DNA of 64,000 nucleotides from Luteibacter sp. SG786 (GCF_011759605.1 NZ_JAAOYX010000001.1:1-64000); one strand, 5' to 3'. Shown: positions 55,016 through 63,643, counted from the first letter of the stretch. A program made the numbers and translations. Notes: generated by a model not told the origin, from the letters alone.

Positions 55016-55036
55016 CCGAGTAACAGGGAGTAACGC

Positions 55037-56167
55037 ATGGCAGCATACTTGCAGTTGGGTCACGATTCCTGGAATCTCATTAGCGAACTTCGCGCATTTT
55101 CGGGTCTGGTCATAAGCCCCGTAAATGATCCGCCGTCAGCCGTCATCGAAAGGTTGCGCAGGCTCGGCGACTATCGAAACACTCTCGAAGTGGTTTTCGA
55201 TCCTCAATTCTATAATCCAAGAACTTCACGCGGATGTCTGCGTGAGTGGGATTATCTGCCTTCCGCGTATGAGTCAGTAAACGTAGATACTAGTGCGGAC
55301 TGGCGGGTTCTGACATCCGCGATAGTTAGGGCTGCGCGGAATATTGGAAGCGACGCTGTCTGCTCTCCTGCCTTTGTACCAAAGGTCTACTCAGACGAGT
55401 ATTACAGCTCCGTTGTCGAAGTTGCCGACATCATGGCTGCGGAGTGTAAACAAGGCGACATGGATGTGCTGCTTACCGCGATTATTTCCCTTCAAGAGCT
55501 GGCTGTTCCTGGTCGCCCGCATCAAATAGCCTCGATCCTCTCAGCTAGCTCCGTAGATCGCCTCTACGTAATATTCCAGGAACCAAGGCCGCCGCGAGAG
55601 CATCTCGCAGACTACGGGGCTCTGGTTGGCGCTATTGAATTGATTAGGCTATTGAGCGACGCCATGCGCGTCCAAGTTGCGTTCTGTCATCACGATGTCG
55701 TGCTATGGAAGGCGGCCGGGGCTCACGATGTGACTTCTGGCAAATTCCTCAATCTTCGTCGCTTTTCTATGGCGCGTTGGACGGAGGAGGATCCCGGTGG
55801 ACGTATGAATTCGTATTGGAACGATGCCTCGCTATTGACGCTTCTGCGCGACGCCGACGTCGCTCGCTTGGATCATGCGGGATTGATCAATGAGCAAATC
55901 GTTGAGGAAAACCCATATTCCATGCGGATTCTGAGCATTATTCGACGGGGCACAAAGGAGCCCTGGACTGCCTTGTCTTGGCGACAGTACCTGCACTGGT
56001 TTGCCTCGATGGATCGGCAAATGATCAATTCTGAGGCACTGAAAGGACTTCTTTTGGCGGCTGATAAGTCTTGGACTCAGGTCGCCGAACGAAAGATTCT
56101 CTTTATCGATAAGTTCAACGACGGATCTTGGATTCGCGTCTGGCTCGGAGCTCTTGCAGATGCCTGA
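55037..56167 (+). CDS. Unknown protein, possibly TIM-barrel-like (island gene 3)
   Basis: A 376-residue soluble protein with no recognised family. Alternating beta/alpha segments (LVISPVNDPP, TLEVVFDPQFYNPRTSRG, DAVCSPAFVPKVYS, VDRLYVIFQEPRPP, MRVQVAFCHHDVVLWKAAGA) and the polar loop DVTSGKFLNLRRFSMARW suggest a barrel enzyme with acidic and His residues at strand ends. A resemblance to tRNA-guanine transglycosylase-like proteins is possible but not supported enough to call. It is the last gene of the three-gene plus-strand unit. CAGGGAG precedes the start. Confidence 0.75.
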   Translation: MAAYLQLGHDSWNLISELRAFSGLVISPVNDPPSAVIERLRRLGDYRNTLEVVFDPQFYNPRTSRGCLREWDYLPSAYESVNVDTSADWRVLTSAIVRAARNIGSDAVCSPAFVPKVYSDEYYSSVVEVADIMAAECKQGDMDVLLTAIISLQELAVPGRPHQIASILSASSVDRLYVIFQEPRPPREHLADYGALVGAIELIRLLSDAMRVQVAFCHHDVVLWKAAGAHDVTSGKFLNLRRFSMARWTEEDPGGRMNSYWNDASLLTLLRDADVARLDHAGLINEQIVEENPYSMRILSIIRRGTKEPWTALSWRQYLHWFASMDRQMINSEALKGLLLAADKSWTQVAERKILFIDKFNDGSWIRVWLGALADA

Positions 56168-56696
56168 TTTTCGTATCCGTGGTTCTTTAGCTCTGCGTTG
56201 ATTTGTCGAAGCGGTATCTAGAGCCTCTCACGACCGACGGTAGCCTGGGCTGCCAGCGACGAAACTTACCCGAAGCCGGGAATCCGCCTTCTGAAAATCC
56301 CATAGACTCTCTTGGAATGGCGTCCTTCGCCACAATCGAAGCTTATTCGGAGTAGACGGGAGCTATCGGCCAAGATTGTTCCGTGGCGTCGCTATATTCT
56401 TTTGGCGGCCTCGATCTGCCAACTTGATTAAATTTGTGACGAAACCCTCTAATGGCGAAGTGGGTTGCCAATAGCGGCTGCCCGTAACGCGCCTCAAACG
56501 TTAGGTTGGAGGGCTTAGTCGAGCCCGAGGGAGCGCTGGGCATGCAAACGCTAGTTCTCGGCGACCGATCGAGCGAAGGGCGTTACATAAGGAATCATTG
56601 ATCTTATTGCGGAGGTAGTGTGTCGTCCTCCGATGCTGTCAACGTAACTTAGCGACGCGGCGCGGCACGGATCCGAGATGCGTGAATGTTCGGCGC
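56168..56696. other. Noncoding gap inside the island
   Basis: A 529-bp gap between convergent units. No convincing gene was found: the longest open frames are short, without ribosome binding sites. It holds a GGAGG...CCTCC hairpin near 56610-56635 and a GTTAGGT core that resembles one half of an integron attC site near 56500, without a matching second half. It may be decayed coding sequence. Confidence 0.6.
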
Positions 56697-57737
56697 TTAA
56701 AAACTACTTTCTACGCTGCGGTACACGGTCAGGGGGTATAGTAGGACCCGCGGATAACGACAAGTTCGCACCATTTGCTCGAGGCCGTCAAAGCCACGAA
56801 AAAGCCCCCGGAATGCATTTTCTACCGACTCATAGTCGGCCAAAGCATCCTTCGAGAACTCGTGCAAGGGATCGAAGTTTGATCGATCGGCGTCGGGTAC
56901 GGAGGTGATGATGCCGAGCATAGTTAGTTCCTCTGTTGGCATCGATCCGTAGGTGAAGTGCAGAGTATTGCGGTCAACGTCTTCAAAGCAGTCCCGCTTC
57001 AAATGGCCGAAAACGTGTTCATCATCTTGGTCGAGATGTGGGTAGATTCTTAGGTTGACAATGCCGGATAGAAAGGCATCGATCCAGGTTCGCATACCGT
57101 CGAGAATCCACTGCTCAACGTGAGGAGTGTCCAAAGCCGCTTTTATGATGTCAGATAGCTGGGCTCTCAACGCCTCCATACGTGCTTTGCGTCGAGCTCG
57201 CTCGTTCCTATCCTTAATATCATTGAGCGTGGTTTCTTCCGACTGAAGAAGTGCGAGTATCTGCTGGTATTCCGGTGAATCAATTACCGCTGATTCTTGG
57301 CTCCGACTTACAAGCTTTACGACGTCCGGAAACGCTTCTCCTTGGAGCTTGAGTCGCTCGTAGTCTTCGATGACCGCCTTACCCTTAACTTTTACGCAGA
57401 ACGTATTCTTGAGTCTGGTTCGAACCTCCATATCCTTCAAGGTTCCCGTGTGCGCCTGGCTGCTTAGATCCAGAAGATACCCTTCATCCTCTAGCTTCTT
57501 CTCCAATTCGGTTAGTAGCGCATGGTGTGGCTTTATAGAGTACTTCGATGATCCATGTGAAGATGTAGTCCCACCGGCATCGTGTTTGAAGACTTTAAAG
57601 TCATATCGCCTCTTGTTGTCGTCGGTGCTGATTCGTTCAGATTGGTGTTCTACTACTTCGACGATGCCCCCGGTGATCTGGCTATAGACTGAGATGACCT
57701 TTTTGAGGTCGACATAAATGTAGTCATAAAGTGCCAT
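56697..57737 (-). CDS. DUF6414-like protein
   Basis: A 346-residue soluble protein. The N-terminal ALYDYIYVDLKKVISVYSQI then TGGIVEVVE matches the remembered DUF6414 opening. The middle is charged and partly coiled (SEETTLNDIKDRNERARRKA). The start at 57737 is chosen because it begins the recognised domain. The frame stays open upstream for another 115 codons, without a family match there. The ribosome binding site is weak. It follows the DUF2971 gene by 184 bp on the same strand. Function unknown. Confidence 0.72.
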   Translation of the reverse strand: MALYDYIYVDLKKVISVYSQITGGIVEVVEHQSERISTDDNKRRYDFKVFKHDAGGTTSSHGSSKYSIKPHHALLTELEKKLEDEGYLLDLSSQAHTGTLKDMEVRTRLKNTFCVKVKGKAVIEDYERLKLQGEAFPDVVKLVSRSQESAVIDSPEYQQILALLQSEETTLNDIKDRNERARRKARMEALRAQLSDIIKAALDTPHVEQWILDGMRTWIDAFLSGIVNLRIYPHLDQDDEHVFGHLKRDCFEDVDRNTLHFTYGSMPTEELTMLGIITSVPDADRSNFDPLHEFSKDALADYESVENAFRGLFRGFDGLEQMVRTCRYPRVLLYPLTVYRSVESSF

Positions 57738-57921
57738 CTGTTCGCAGCTCACTCCGTGATTGTTGGTAGACTCTTCGGACGCCAGAGCGGTGCATTCCAT
57801 CCCGACACGACGTCCTGTTTTCATCACTTGTGCCCAGGCCTGATACATTACTTCGGCCCCCAATGCAGCGGATATAGTCGGCGCAACGAAAAGGGCATCC
57901 TGCGCTGTGCTGCGCGGAGTC

Positions 57922-58866
57922 TTAGCGGTCCCTCCGGGATCTAGCGATTTCCTCGGTGATTTTGTCCATAGATGCGATGTAGGACTCCAGACGGCCGATG
58001 CGATCAAGCATACGGTAGGGATTGCGCGCGGCGGCTGAGTAGCGTTGGTCGTCAGTGATCTGGCACCAGGAACACACCTCATGGCCTGATTTCAGCGGCT
58101 CGCTGCATGACCGGCAAGAAGCGGAAGCCGGTGACATCCTCGAGCCATCAAATATATAGGCCCTGCCGCCGCGGTCTAGAAAGTAGGGCGAGATGGACGT
58201 GCGGCCGATGCGTTGGCGATAAAAACTACAGCCGTAAGAGTTGGCGGTCTCTGAAAGCATCTGGAGTAAATCAGTTGACGCTTTGGCCCCAGCTATCACG
58301 GCTGTTATGCAGTCGGCGGGTACATCGAGGATCTGTAGCCCTCCTGCTTTGCGCACCTCACTATCGCTTGCGACCATGCGCCGCTCGGCCTCATAAGACC
58401 AACACGTAGTTTTCGTGAAGTAGGCGGCTTGAAACACTCCGCCTCGGAGAAAGTACGTGTAGCGAGGTTTACCGATTACGTGCGCGCGATAAAGCATTTC
58501 CGTTAGGTCAGGAGAGGCGTCATCCTGATATTGGACGTCATCAATTTTGCTGTTAGGGAAGGCCTCTAAAAGCATTGATTCCTCAAATTCCAACACAAAT
58601 CCCGAGGCGTTGGCGCCATAGTGTGCCCACATTGGAACGACTGCAGGTGACTTAGAAAAGCACGTCGTGGGCAGCTGGGGTAACGTCCCAATTAGTTCTT
58701 GGTAGGCGGCGAGCGCGTCCGGACGCGACGAGTAATCTACCGTTAGGAAGAGCTCGTAGGGATCGTTGAAGTCTCGCGGCAACGAGCACTTTAGCGCCGC
58801 CTGATTATTGGAGATTACCAGGGCTGCCACTTGAGGGGCGAAGTATTTGTAGATCTTTTGCGACAC
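57922..58866 (-). CDS. DUF2971-like protein with C-terminal zinc-ribbon-like cysteines
   Basis: A 314-residue soluble protein. IYKYFAPQVAALVISNNQAA, SLPRDFNDPYELF, CFSKSPAVVPMWAHYGANAS and FTKTTCWSYEAERRMV follow the DUF2971 pattern. The C-terminus has CRSCSEPLKSGHEVCSWC, two CxxC knuckles likely to bind zinc. The GTG at 58866 is preferred over the ATG 24 bp upstream because GGGAGG lies 6 bp before it. Function unknown. Members often occur in variable regions. Confidence 0.8.
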   Translation of the reverse strand: MSQKIYKYFAPQVAALVISNNQAALKCSLPRDFNDPYELFLTVDYSSRPDALAAYQELIGTLPQLPTTCFSKSPAVVPMWAHYGANASGFVLEFEESMLLEAFPNSKIDDVQYQDDASPDLTEMLYRAHVIGKPRYTYFLRGGVFQAAYFTKTTCWSYEAERRMVASDSEVRKAGGLQILDVPADCITAVIAGAKASTDLLQMLSETANSYGCSFYRQRIGRTSISPYFLDRGGRAYIFDGSRMSPASASCRSCSEPLKSGHEVCSWCQITDDQRYSAAARNPYRMLDRIGRLESYIASMDKITEEIARSRRDR

Positions 58867-59106
58867 CGTGTTCCTCCCGGAGCGGCTCACTCCTTAATAT
58901 ATGCCTCCATCAGGCCGGCTATTCAGTTGATGGGTATCAGGGTGCTTGTCATACGCAAGAGATCAGGTTCTGATCAGAAGGGGAATGTATATGAATCCAT
59001 GAAGCCGAAACGAGCCCTTAGCCAGTCTTGAGCGCGCTTGAACTTTGGCGCATTGGTGGCAATTAGGGGTTCGCATACGCGTCCGTACTGGCTGATCCAC
59101 CGGTGG
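58867..59106. other. Noncoding gap inside the island
   Basis: 240 bp between the DUF2971-like gene and the HNH gene, both minus strand. It should hold the DUF2971 promoter. Nothing specific was recognised. Confidence 0.6.
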
Positions 59107-60093
59107 CTAACCGGTCGGCAAATTGATTCGACCGAGAGTAAGGTTGCGATGAATCTGCAAATATTTTTCCTGGTTGATGGCGAATGGTCTGGGTCTATAT
59201 GCCTCCGTGATCGACCACTGAGAAAGTACTATGGAGTCAAGCTTCGGCGAAGTTAGGAGGGAGCCATCTTCCCCGAATGAAATTAGGTGTTGGTCGAACA
59301 GCAGATCGATGTGGGGCGAGAGCATAAGGCCGTTAGAGCCGTCCAATCTTTCCTCATTCGTAGACAATCTCCAGGGTTTGATGTGACTCGCGCGGAGCAA
59401 GGATAAATCCGTGACTCCCGTTACGCGGCAACATGGCTCCCTGGCCGCAACTTTCTTCCTAAAAATTCCTTGCCCCACGCGCGCCTTCAGTAGCTGTCGT
59501 TTTTCTGTTTCTGAAACCGTGGAGTCGTCAGCGATCTCTTGGAGTTCTGCATCAAGCCCGGTTGAATAATATCGGCTTGCAATGTCTATAGGACCGCCGA
59601 TAGCCAGTAAGCTTTCCCCAAGCTCATCAGAGATCGCGCTTAGGTAATTCATTGTGCCGCGCCCGTCCTTGAGCAATGGAGTGACTCCAACTCTAGGTAA
59701 GAGTGGCCCAATCACGTCTATGTAGTCGCGGGGTCGAAAGGCGCGTGAGAGCGGCTCGAACGCCACCGGCACAAGCCATCCCATTGCACCCCAATTCGAA
59801 TCTTTGGCGTACAGTGGCTTAGGGTGGGGGATGGCAGAACCTTCGGCGACTCCCACGTGCCCGATGATCGTATTTGCGAAAGAGAAGACGATGTCACCTG
59901 GCTCGACAAGCCTCATGTTGTCGTAAGGCTCATGGCGCCCCCCGTCGCTGCGCGTAATCGGGGACCACAAGGCTCCTTGGCCGGTCTCATCCTTCCAGGA
60001 CTGGCCGTGATTTACCCACCAGTAGGCCACTTTTGATATCCCGTCGGCATTGCGTCTGGCCGAAGCCCCCTTTGCGAGAATAATCTCAAACAC
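59107..60093 (-). CDS. HNH endonuclease-like protein with N-terminal PUA/EVE-like region
   Basis: A 328-residue protein. The N-terminal part (ISKVAYWWVNHGQSWKDETG, VEPGDIVFSFANTIIGHVGV) resembles PUA/EVE-like modules that read modified bases. This is a weak resemblance. The C-terminal HNH domain has CCRVTGVTDLSLLRASHIKP with the first His, DGSNGLMLSPHIDLLFDQHL with the Asn and last His, and a Cys pair. The start codon is GTG at 60093. It is the outermost island gene, next to the SRAP pseudogene. Modification-dependent restriction is an inference. Confidence 0.75.
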   Translation of the reverse strand: MFEIILAKGASARRNADGISKVAYWWVNHGQSWKDETGQGALWSPITRSDGGRHEPYDNMRLVEPGDIVFSFANTIIGHVGVAEGSAIPHPKPLYAKDSNWGAMGWLVPVAFEPLSRAFRPRDYIDVIGPLLPRVGVTPLLKDGRGTMNYLSAISDELGESLLAIGGPIDIASRYYSTGLDAELQEIADDSTVSETEKRQLLKARVGQGIFRKKVAAREPCCRVTGVTDLSLLRASHIKPWRLSTNEERLDGSNGLMLSPHIDLLFDQHLISFGEDGSLLTSPKLDSIVLSQWSITEAYRPRPFAINQEKYLQIHRNLTLGRINLPTG

Positions 60094-60207
60094 CTAAAGA
60101 GGGGGCAATGGGGTGATCAAGAAGACCGGTGCTTGACACGATATCGAGCACATTTGGGCAAATGAGCTTTCGCAGTTTCGCCATCAACTGCGCAGGTACC
60201 TGGCGTT

Positions 60208-60821
60208 ATGTGCTACTCCGCCAAAATCCTAGCCGACTTCCGCGCCTACCAACGCTTCGGCGGCACCCTCGACATGCGCGCCTTCGCCGAATTCGCTGGC
60301 TGGGCTGCCGAAGCCGGCACGTGGATGAGTGCCGTGCCCAAGGCCATGCGCAATGCCTTCCTGGCCTCGGCCCTTCCGGAAGACGAGGAGGCCAGGAATG
60401 CCGCCGGAAGTTGTGGGGCTACAACCATGCGGTGATCGTGGCGAGCCGCTTTTTCGAATCGGTGAAGCTGCACGATCTTCAGCATCGTTCGCTCGCACCC
60501 GGCGAACGCGAGTCGTCGGTGGAACTGGAGTTTCGTCCCGAGCCGGTGCAGGAGATGTTCCTGGCCTGTCTGTGGCGTTACAGCGAACCCACGGAAACCG
60601 AGGCCGGCTTCTATTCCTTCGCCGCCATCAGCCGGCCGCCGCCGGAAGTCCGGGCGGCGGGACACGACCGCTGCATCATCGCCATCAAGCCGGAATACCT
60701 CGACACCTGGCTGAATCCCGATCCGCATCGTCTCGCCGAGCAGGACGCCATCCTCGACGATCCTATCGATGTCTATTACGAGCATCGGCTCAGTGAGCGT
60801 GATGACGGGGCTGCGGACTAG
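60208..60821 (+). pseudogene. SRAP/YedK-family (SOS response-associated peptidase-like) gene, internally deleted and frameshifted
   Basis: The first frame begins MCYSAKILADFRAYQRFGGT with the Cys2 typical of SRAP proteins, and runs to about 60400 (PKAMRNAFLASALPEDEEAR). A second frame then carries the C-terminal half (GYNHAVIVASRFFESVKLHD, FYSFAAISRPPPEVRAAGHD, RCIIAIKPEYLDTWLNPD, YYEHRLSE). Compared with the remembered family layout, more than 100 residues in the middle are missing and the frame changes. Intact members crosslink to abasic sites in single-stranded DNA. Confidence 0.82.
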
Positions 60822-60841
60822 TCCTGCCTCTCGCCGCCATA

Positions 60842-61495
60842 TCAGTCTCCTCGCTTCGCCTCGAGGGCCGTCTGCAAGTACATCTCCATGCCTTCCAGAC
60901 GAGACTTCATCAATGCTGAGACCCAGCTGATGAAATACAGCAGGACGATGATGAATCCGGCCACGAAATCCACAATGCCTGGATGCCGCCCGGCGGCGAG
61001 TTCGCGAATCTGGAAGTAAAGCGCCACCGCGACGGGCACCAGGCCCAACGTGGGAATGCTGCCGGCGATCAGTGGGAGCTTCTGAGCGAAGCGCTCCTTG
61101 CGAAAGCGGGCCATGGACGCGTGACGCTTCAATGTATGCAGCGGTTGGCTCTGCAACCAGGCAATAAGTTCGAAGTGATGCGGCAGATCGTGGTCGAGTT
61201 GCTTCGCAAAGTTCACGACGGGCCTGTTCACGCCGCGGAATTCCGAGCGGGAGTACCAGACGATCATGGAGACGCCAATAATTTCCACCGCGACCACGGC
61301 GCATAAGGCCGTCACCTCAGCCTCAGCCGACAGCGGGAGGTGCTGGATAAGAAAGCTGCAGCAGTAAGCAAACAAACTGATCGCGAACCCGTAAAGGGTT
61401 CTCTTGGTCGAGCCCGGCGCCGAAGCGTCAAACTCCGGCATCTCGTTTAGCCGGCGATTCAATTCAAAGAAGCTCAGCGAGCCTTCCTGCTCCAT
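60842..61495 (-). CDS. Hypothetical membrane protein
   Basis: A 217-residue protein with two pairs of hydrophobic segments: about residues 33-50 and 58-80, then about 140-160 and 175-195. Soluble charged parts lie between them (HDLPHHFELIAWLQSQPLHT). No family recognised. The start at 61495 is chosen at MEQEGSLSFFEL, since the upstream frame is Arg/Ser-rich and unlikely. G+C returns to the backbone level here. Confidence 0.78.
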   Translation of the reverse strand: MEQEGSLSFFELNRRLNEMPEFDASAPGSTKRTLYGFAISLFAYCCSFLIQHLPLSAEAEVTALCAVVAVEIIGVSMIVWYSRSEFRGVNRPVVNFAKQLDHDLPHHFELIAWLQSQPLHTLKRHASMARFRKERFAQKLPLIAGSIPTLGLVPVAVALYFQIRELAAGRHPGIVDFVAGFIIVLLYFISWVSALMKSRLEGMEMYLQTALEAKRGD

Positions 61496-61607
61496 GGCGG
61501 TGATCTCTGTCCGGGTGGTTGCCCCTTGCAACCAAAACCGGACAGAAATATATCGCAGCCGTTCGTCCTTTTCAGGCTGCGTGCAGCGGTGGCCTCGATG
61601 GAGGCCG

Positions 61608-61982
61608 CTACATCCCCGCCGCGTCGAGCATGGGATTCCCGCTCTTCCCTGGCGTGCCGCCAGTCTTGTACGCCTTGAGCAGTACCCCCTTCTTGTCGAA
61701 CTCGAAGACCGTACTCTCACTGACGTTCGGCGACGTGGGCATCGCCGTGATGCGAGTAAATGGATAAGTCCAGACCTCGTTGCCGAGCACCTCCGATTTC
61801 TGTGGTGGGTGTCCGAGAGCCGCGATGACCTCCTGGCGAGTTGTTTTCCCCTTCTGGAAGCTCTTCAACTTCTCCTGGGTCACCTCGGTGCCCGATACCG
61901 TGTCCAGTTTCGACATCAGGCTGCAGCCGCTTAGTGCGGTCGCTGCGGCAGCTGCGGCGGAGCAAAGGGTCCATCGATTCAT
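61608..61982 (-). CDS. BamE/SmpA-like outer-membrane lipoprotein
   Basis: A 124-residue lipoprotein. The signal peptide ends in the lipobox LSGC at about residues 17-20. KLKSFQKGKTTRQEVIAALG and NEVWTYPFTRI follow the SmpA/OmlA pattern (KGxTTxxEVxxxLGxP...WxY). It is probably not the principal BamE, since it is an extra member with an unusual tail. Monocistronic. Confidence 0.85.
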   Translation of the reverse strand: MNRWTLCSAAAAAATALSGCSLMSKLDTVSGTEVTQEKLKSFQKGKTTRQEVIAALGHPPQKSEVLGNEVWTYPFTRITAMPTSPNVSESTVFEFDKKGVLLKAYKTGGTPGKSGNPMLDAAGM

Positions 61983-62272
61983 TCTTCAGTATCTCCATGG
62001 AAATCGCAGGGCTAACGAGGAGTCAACGCAACTTGCGGTGGAAGTTTGTAGTGGTGAGGAAGACGCCACAATGGAAGAACTGCCCAACGTTGCGTCGTCT
62101 ACAGCCGGCAATCGCACCGCATGTGTTCCGGCCGTTCGGGCGAGGAGGTCCGAGGTAGGTTCGACTCTTGAAATAGATAATTGAATCTATTCAATTTTCC
62201 TGTCAGTGAAACTGTAAGAGATTAATAATCAATAAGTTGACGTGAGTAATCTATTCAAGTATCTATTCAGGC
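61983..62272. other. Intergenic region with AT-rich control segment
   Basis: 290 bp between the lipoprotein and yjjJ starts. The first 180 bp show no feature I can name. The last 90 bp are AT-rich and hold the repeated ATCTATTCA boxes listed separately. Confidence 0.7.
62185..62270 (+). promoter_or_regulatory. Putative autoregulatory operator: three ATCTATTCA boxes
   Basis: ATCTATTCAA occurs at 62185-62194 and 62249-62258, and ATCTATTCAG at 62261-62270. An inverted variant TTGAAATAGAT lies at 62168-62178. The last box ends 2 bp before the yjjJ start codon. The encoded protein has an N-terminal DNA-binding winged helix, so self-repression is plausible. Confidence 0.5.
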
Positions 62273-63643
62273 ATGGCTGCCTCCGCTGAAAAGCTCGTCG
62301 ATATCCTCCGCCAGCGGGGCCCTTCGAGCGCCCGCGATCTGGGTGCCGCCCTGGGCGTCAGCCAGCCGGGGATCTCGCGAATACTGGCGGAGGCAGGCGA
62401 CCGCGTCGCTCGCATCGGACGAGCGCGCCGCACCCGCTATGCCGCGGTACGCGATGTGCGTGGCTTGGGCACGGAATGGCCGCTCTTTCGAATCGACGCT
62501 CAGGGGCGTCCGCAGGATTTCGGGCGGCTCACCGCGTTGTACGACCGCGGGAGCCTGGTGACGACCACTCGCCAAACCGATTGGCTCCGCGATGAGTTTG
62601 TCGACGGCCTTTTTCCCGGCGTGCCCTGGTTCCTCGACGATCAGCGGCCCCAAGGCTTCCTGGGGCGCCAGTTCGCGCTTCGCTGGTCGCGCGATCTCGG
62701 TCTGCCTGACGACATCCTTCGTTGGAATGACGATGCGGTTCTCGCCGCGCTTCTCCTGTACGGAGAAGATGGCCCAGGTAATTTTGTACTCGGCGAGCGC
62801 GCACTTGAGCGCGCTTTGCAAGAAGCGCCGGAGGTCGTTCCCCGGCGTAACCGCGACCACCGCTATGACGAACTCGCCAGGGCCGCGCTTGCCGGCGAAC
62901 CAGTCGGATCGTCCGCTGCCGGCGAGCAGCCGAAATTCACCGCCATTGTCGAAGACGACGATGGCGCGCCACGTCACGTCATCGTCAAGTTCAGTGAACC
63001 GGTGGAAGGGAATCCCTCGGGGCGCCGGTGGGCCGATCTGCTCATCTGTGAACATCTCGCCGGTCGGGTTCTGGCCGAACAGGGTGTCGACAGCGCGGCA
63101 ACCGAACTTGTCTGGTCGCAGGGCAGGGTATGTCTGGAGGTCATGCGGTTCGATCGCGTCGGCGCGCACGGCCGTCTTGGCTGCGTCACCCTTGCAGCAT
63201 GGAGCGATGCGCACGATGGCGAGCGTGACGATTGGCCCTCTGCCACATCGCGCATGGCGCGTGCCGGCTGGTTGGATGACGGCGTACAGGAGCAGGTACG
63301 ACGTCGATGGTGGTTCGGCCGCATGATCGGTAATACCGACATGCACTTCGGGAATCTCTGCTTTTTCCTCGGTGCCACGCTGCCGTTACGTCTTGCGCCG
63401 AACTACGACATGTTGCCGATGCTTTATCGGCCGTCCGCCAACGGAGCCGTGGTGCCGCGCGAATATCGGCCACCTCCGCCGGTGCCTTCCGATATGCACC
63501 ACTGGCAGAAAGCGGCGGAATGGGCTGAGCTGTTCTGGCGTCGCGTTGCCCGGCATGCCGACATCAGTGCGGAATTTCGCGACATCGCGAGGGCAAACGC
63601 AGAGACCGTGTCGCGGTACCATCAGCGGTTCGAGCCTAAGTAG
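62273..63643 (+). CDS. yjjJ: YjjJ-type HipA-like kinase with N-terminal winged helix
   Basis: A 456-residue protein, near E. coli YjjJ/HipH (443). Residues about 3-60 form a winged helix (AEKLVDILRQRGPSSARDLG, VSQPGISRILAEA). The HipA-like kinase has the Gly-rich SSAAGEQPKFTAIVE loop, VIVKFSEP with the ATP-binding Lys, the catalytic GNTDMHFGNLCFF and the metal-binding LAPNYDMLPMLYRP. Unlike hipBA there is no separate antitoxin gene; the DNA-binding domain is fused. YjjJ is a toxic Ser/Thr kinase in E. coli. Probably autoregulated through the upstream boxes. Confidence 0.9.
   Translation: MAASAEKLVDILRQRGPSSARDLGAALGVSQPGISRILAEAGDRVARIGRARRTRYAAVRDVRGLGTEWPLFRIDAQGRPQDFGRLTALYDRGSLVTTTRQTDWLRDEFVDGLFPGVPWFLDDQRPQGFLGRQFALRWSRDLGLPDDILRWNDDAVLAALLLYGEDGPGNFVLGERALERALQEAPEVVPRRNRDHRYDELARAALAGEPVGSSAAGEQPKFTAIVEDDDGAPRHVIVKFSEPVEGNPSGRRWADLLICEHLAGRVLAEQGVDSAATELVWSQGRVCLEVMRFDRVGAHGRLGCVTLAAWSDAHDGERDDWPSATSRMARAGWLDDGVQEQVRRRWWFGRMIGNTDMHFGNLCFFLGATLPLRLAPNYDMLPMLYRPSANGAVVPREYRPPPPVPSDMHHWQKAAEWAELFWRRVARHADISAEFRDIARANAETVSRYHQRFEPK

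Noticed and set aside
56465-56520. GTTAGGT core with TAACGCGCCTCAAAC before it, like the right half of an integron attC site
   Set aside because: No matching left half within 150 bp, no second attC and no integrase gene in the window; chance similarity or a decayed site.
56343-56543. 66-codon minus-strand frame in the island gap
   Set aside because: No ribosome binding site, no family resemblance and no coupling to neighbours.
60830-60855. Degenerate GTAG-family REP (CTCGCCGCCATATCAGTCTCCT) beside the SRAP pseudogene
   Set aside because: Several mismatches to the arm and no partner arm. It also overlaps the end of a minus-strand coding region, so it is not listed as a repeat.
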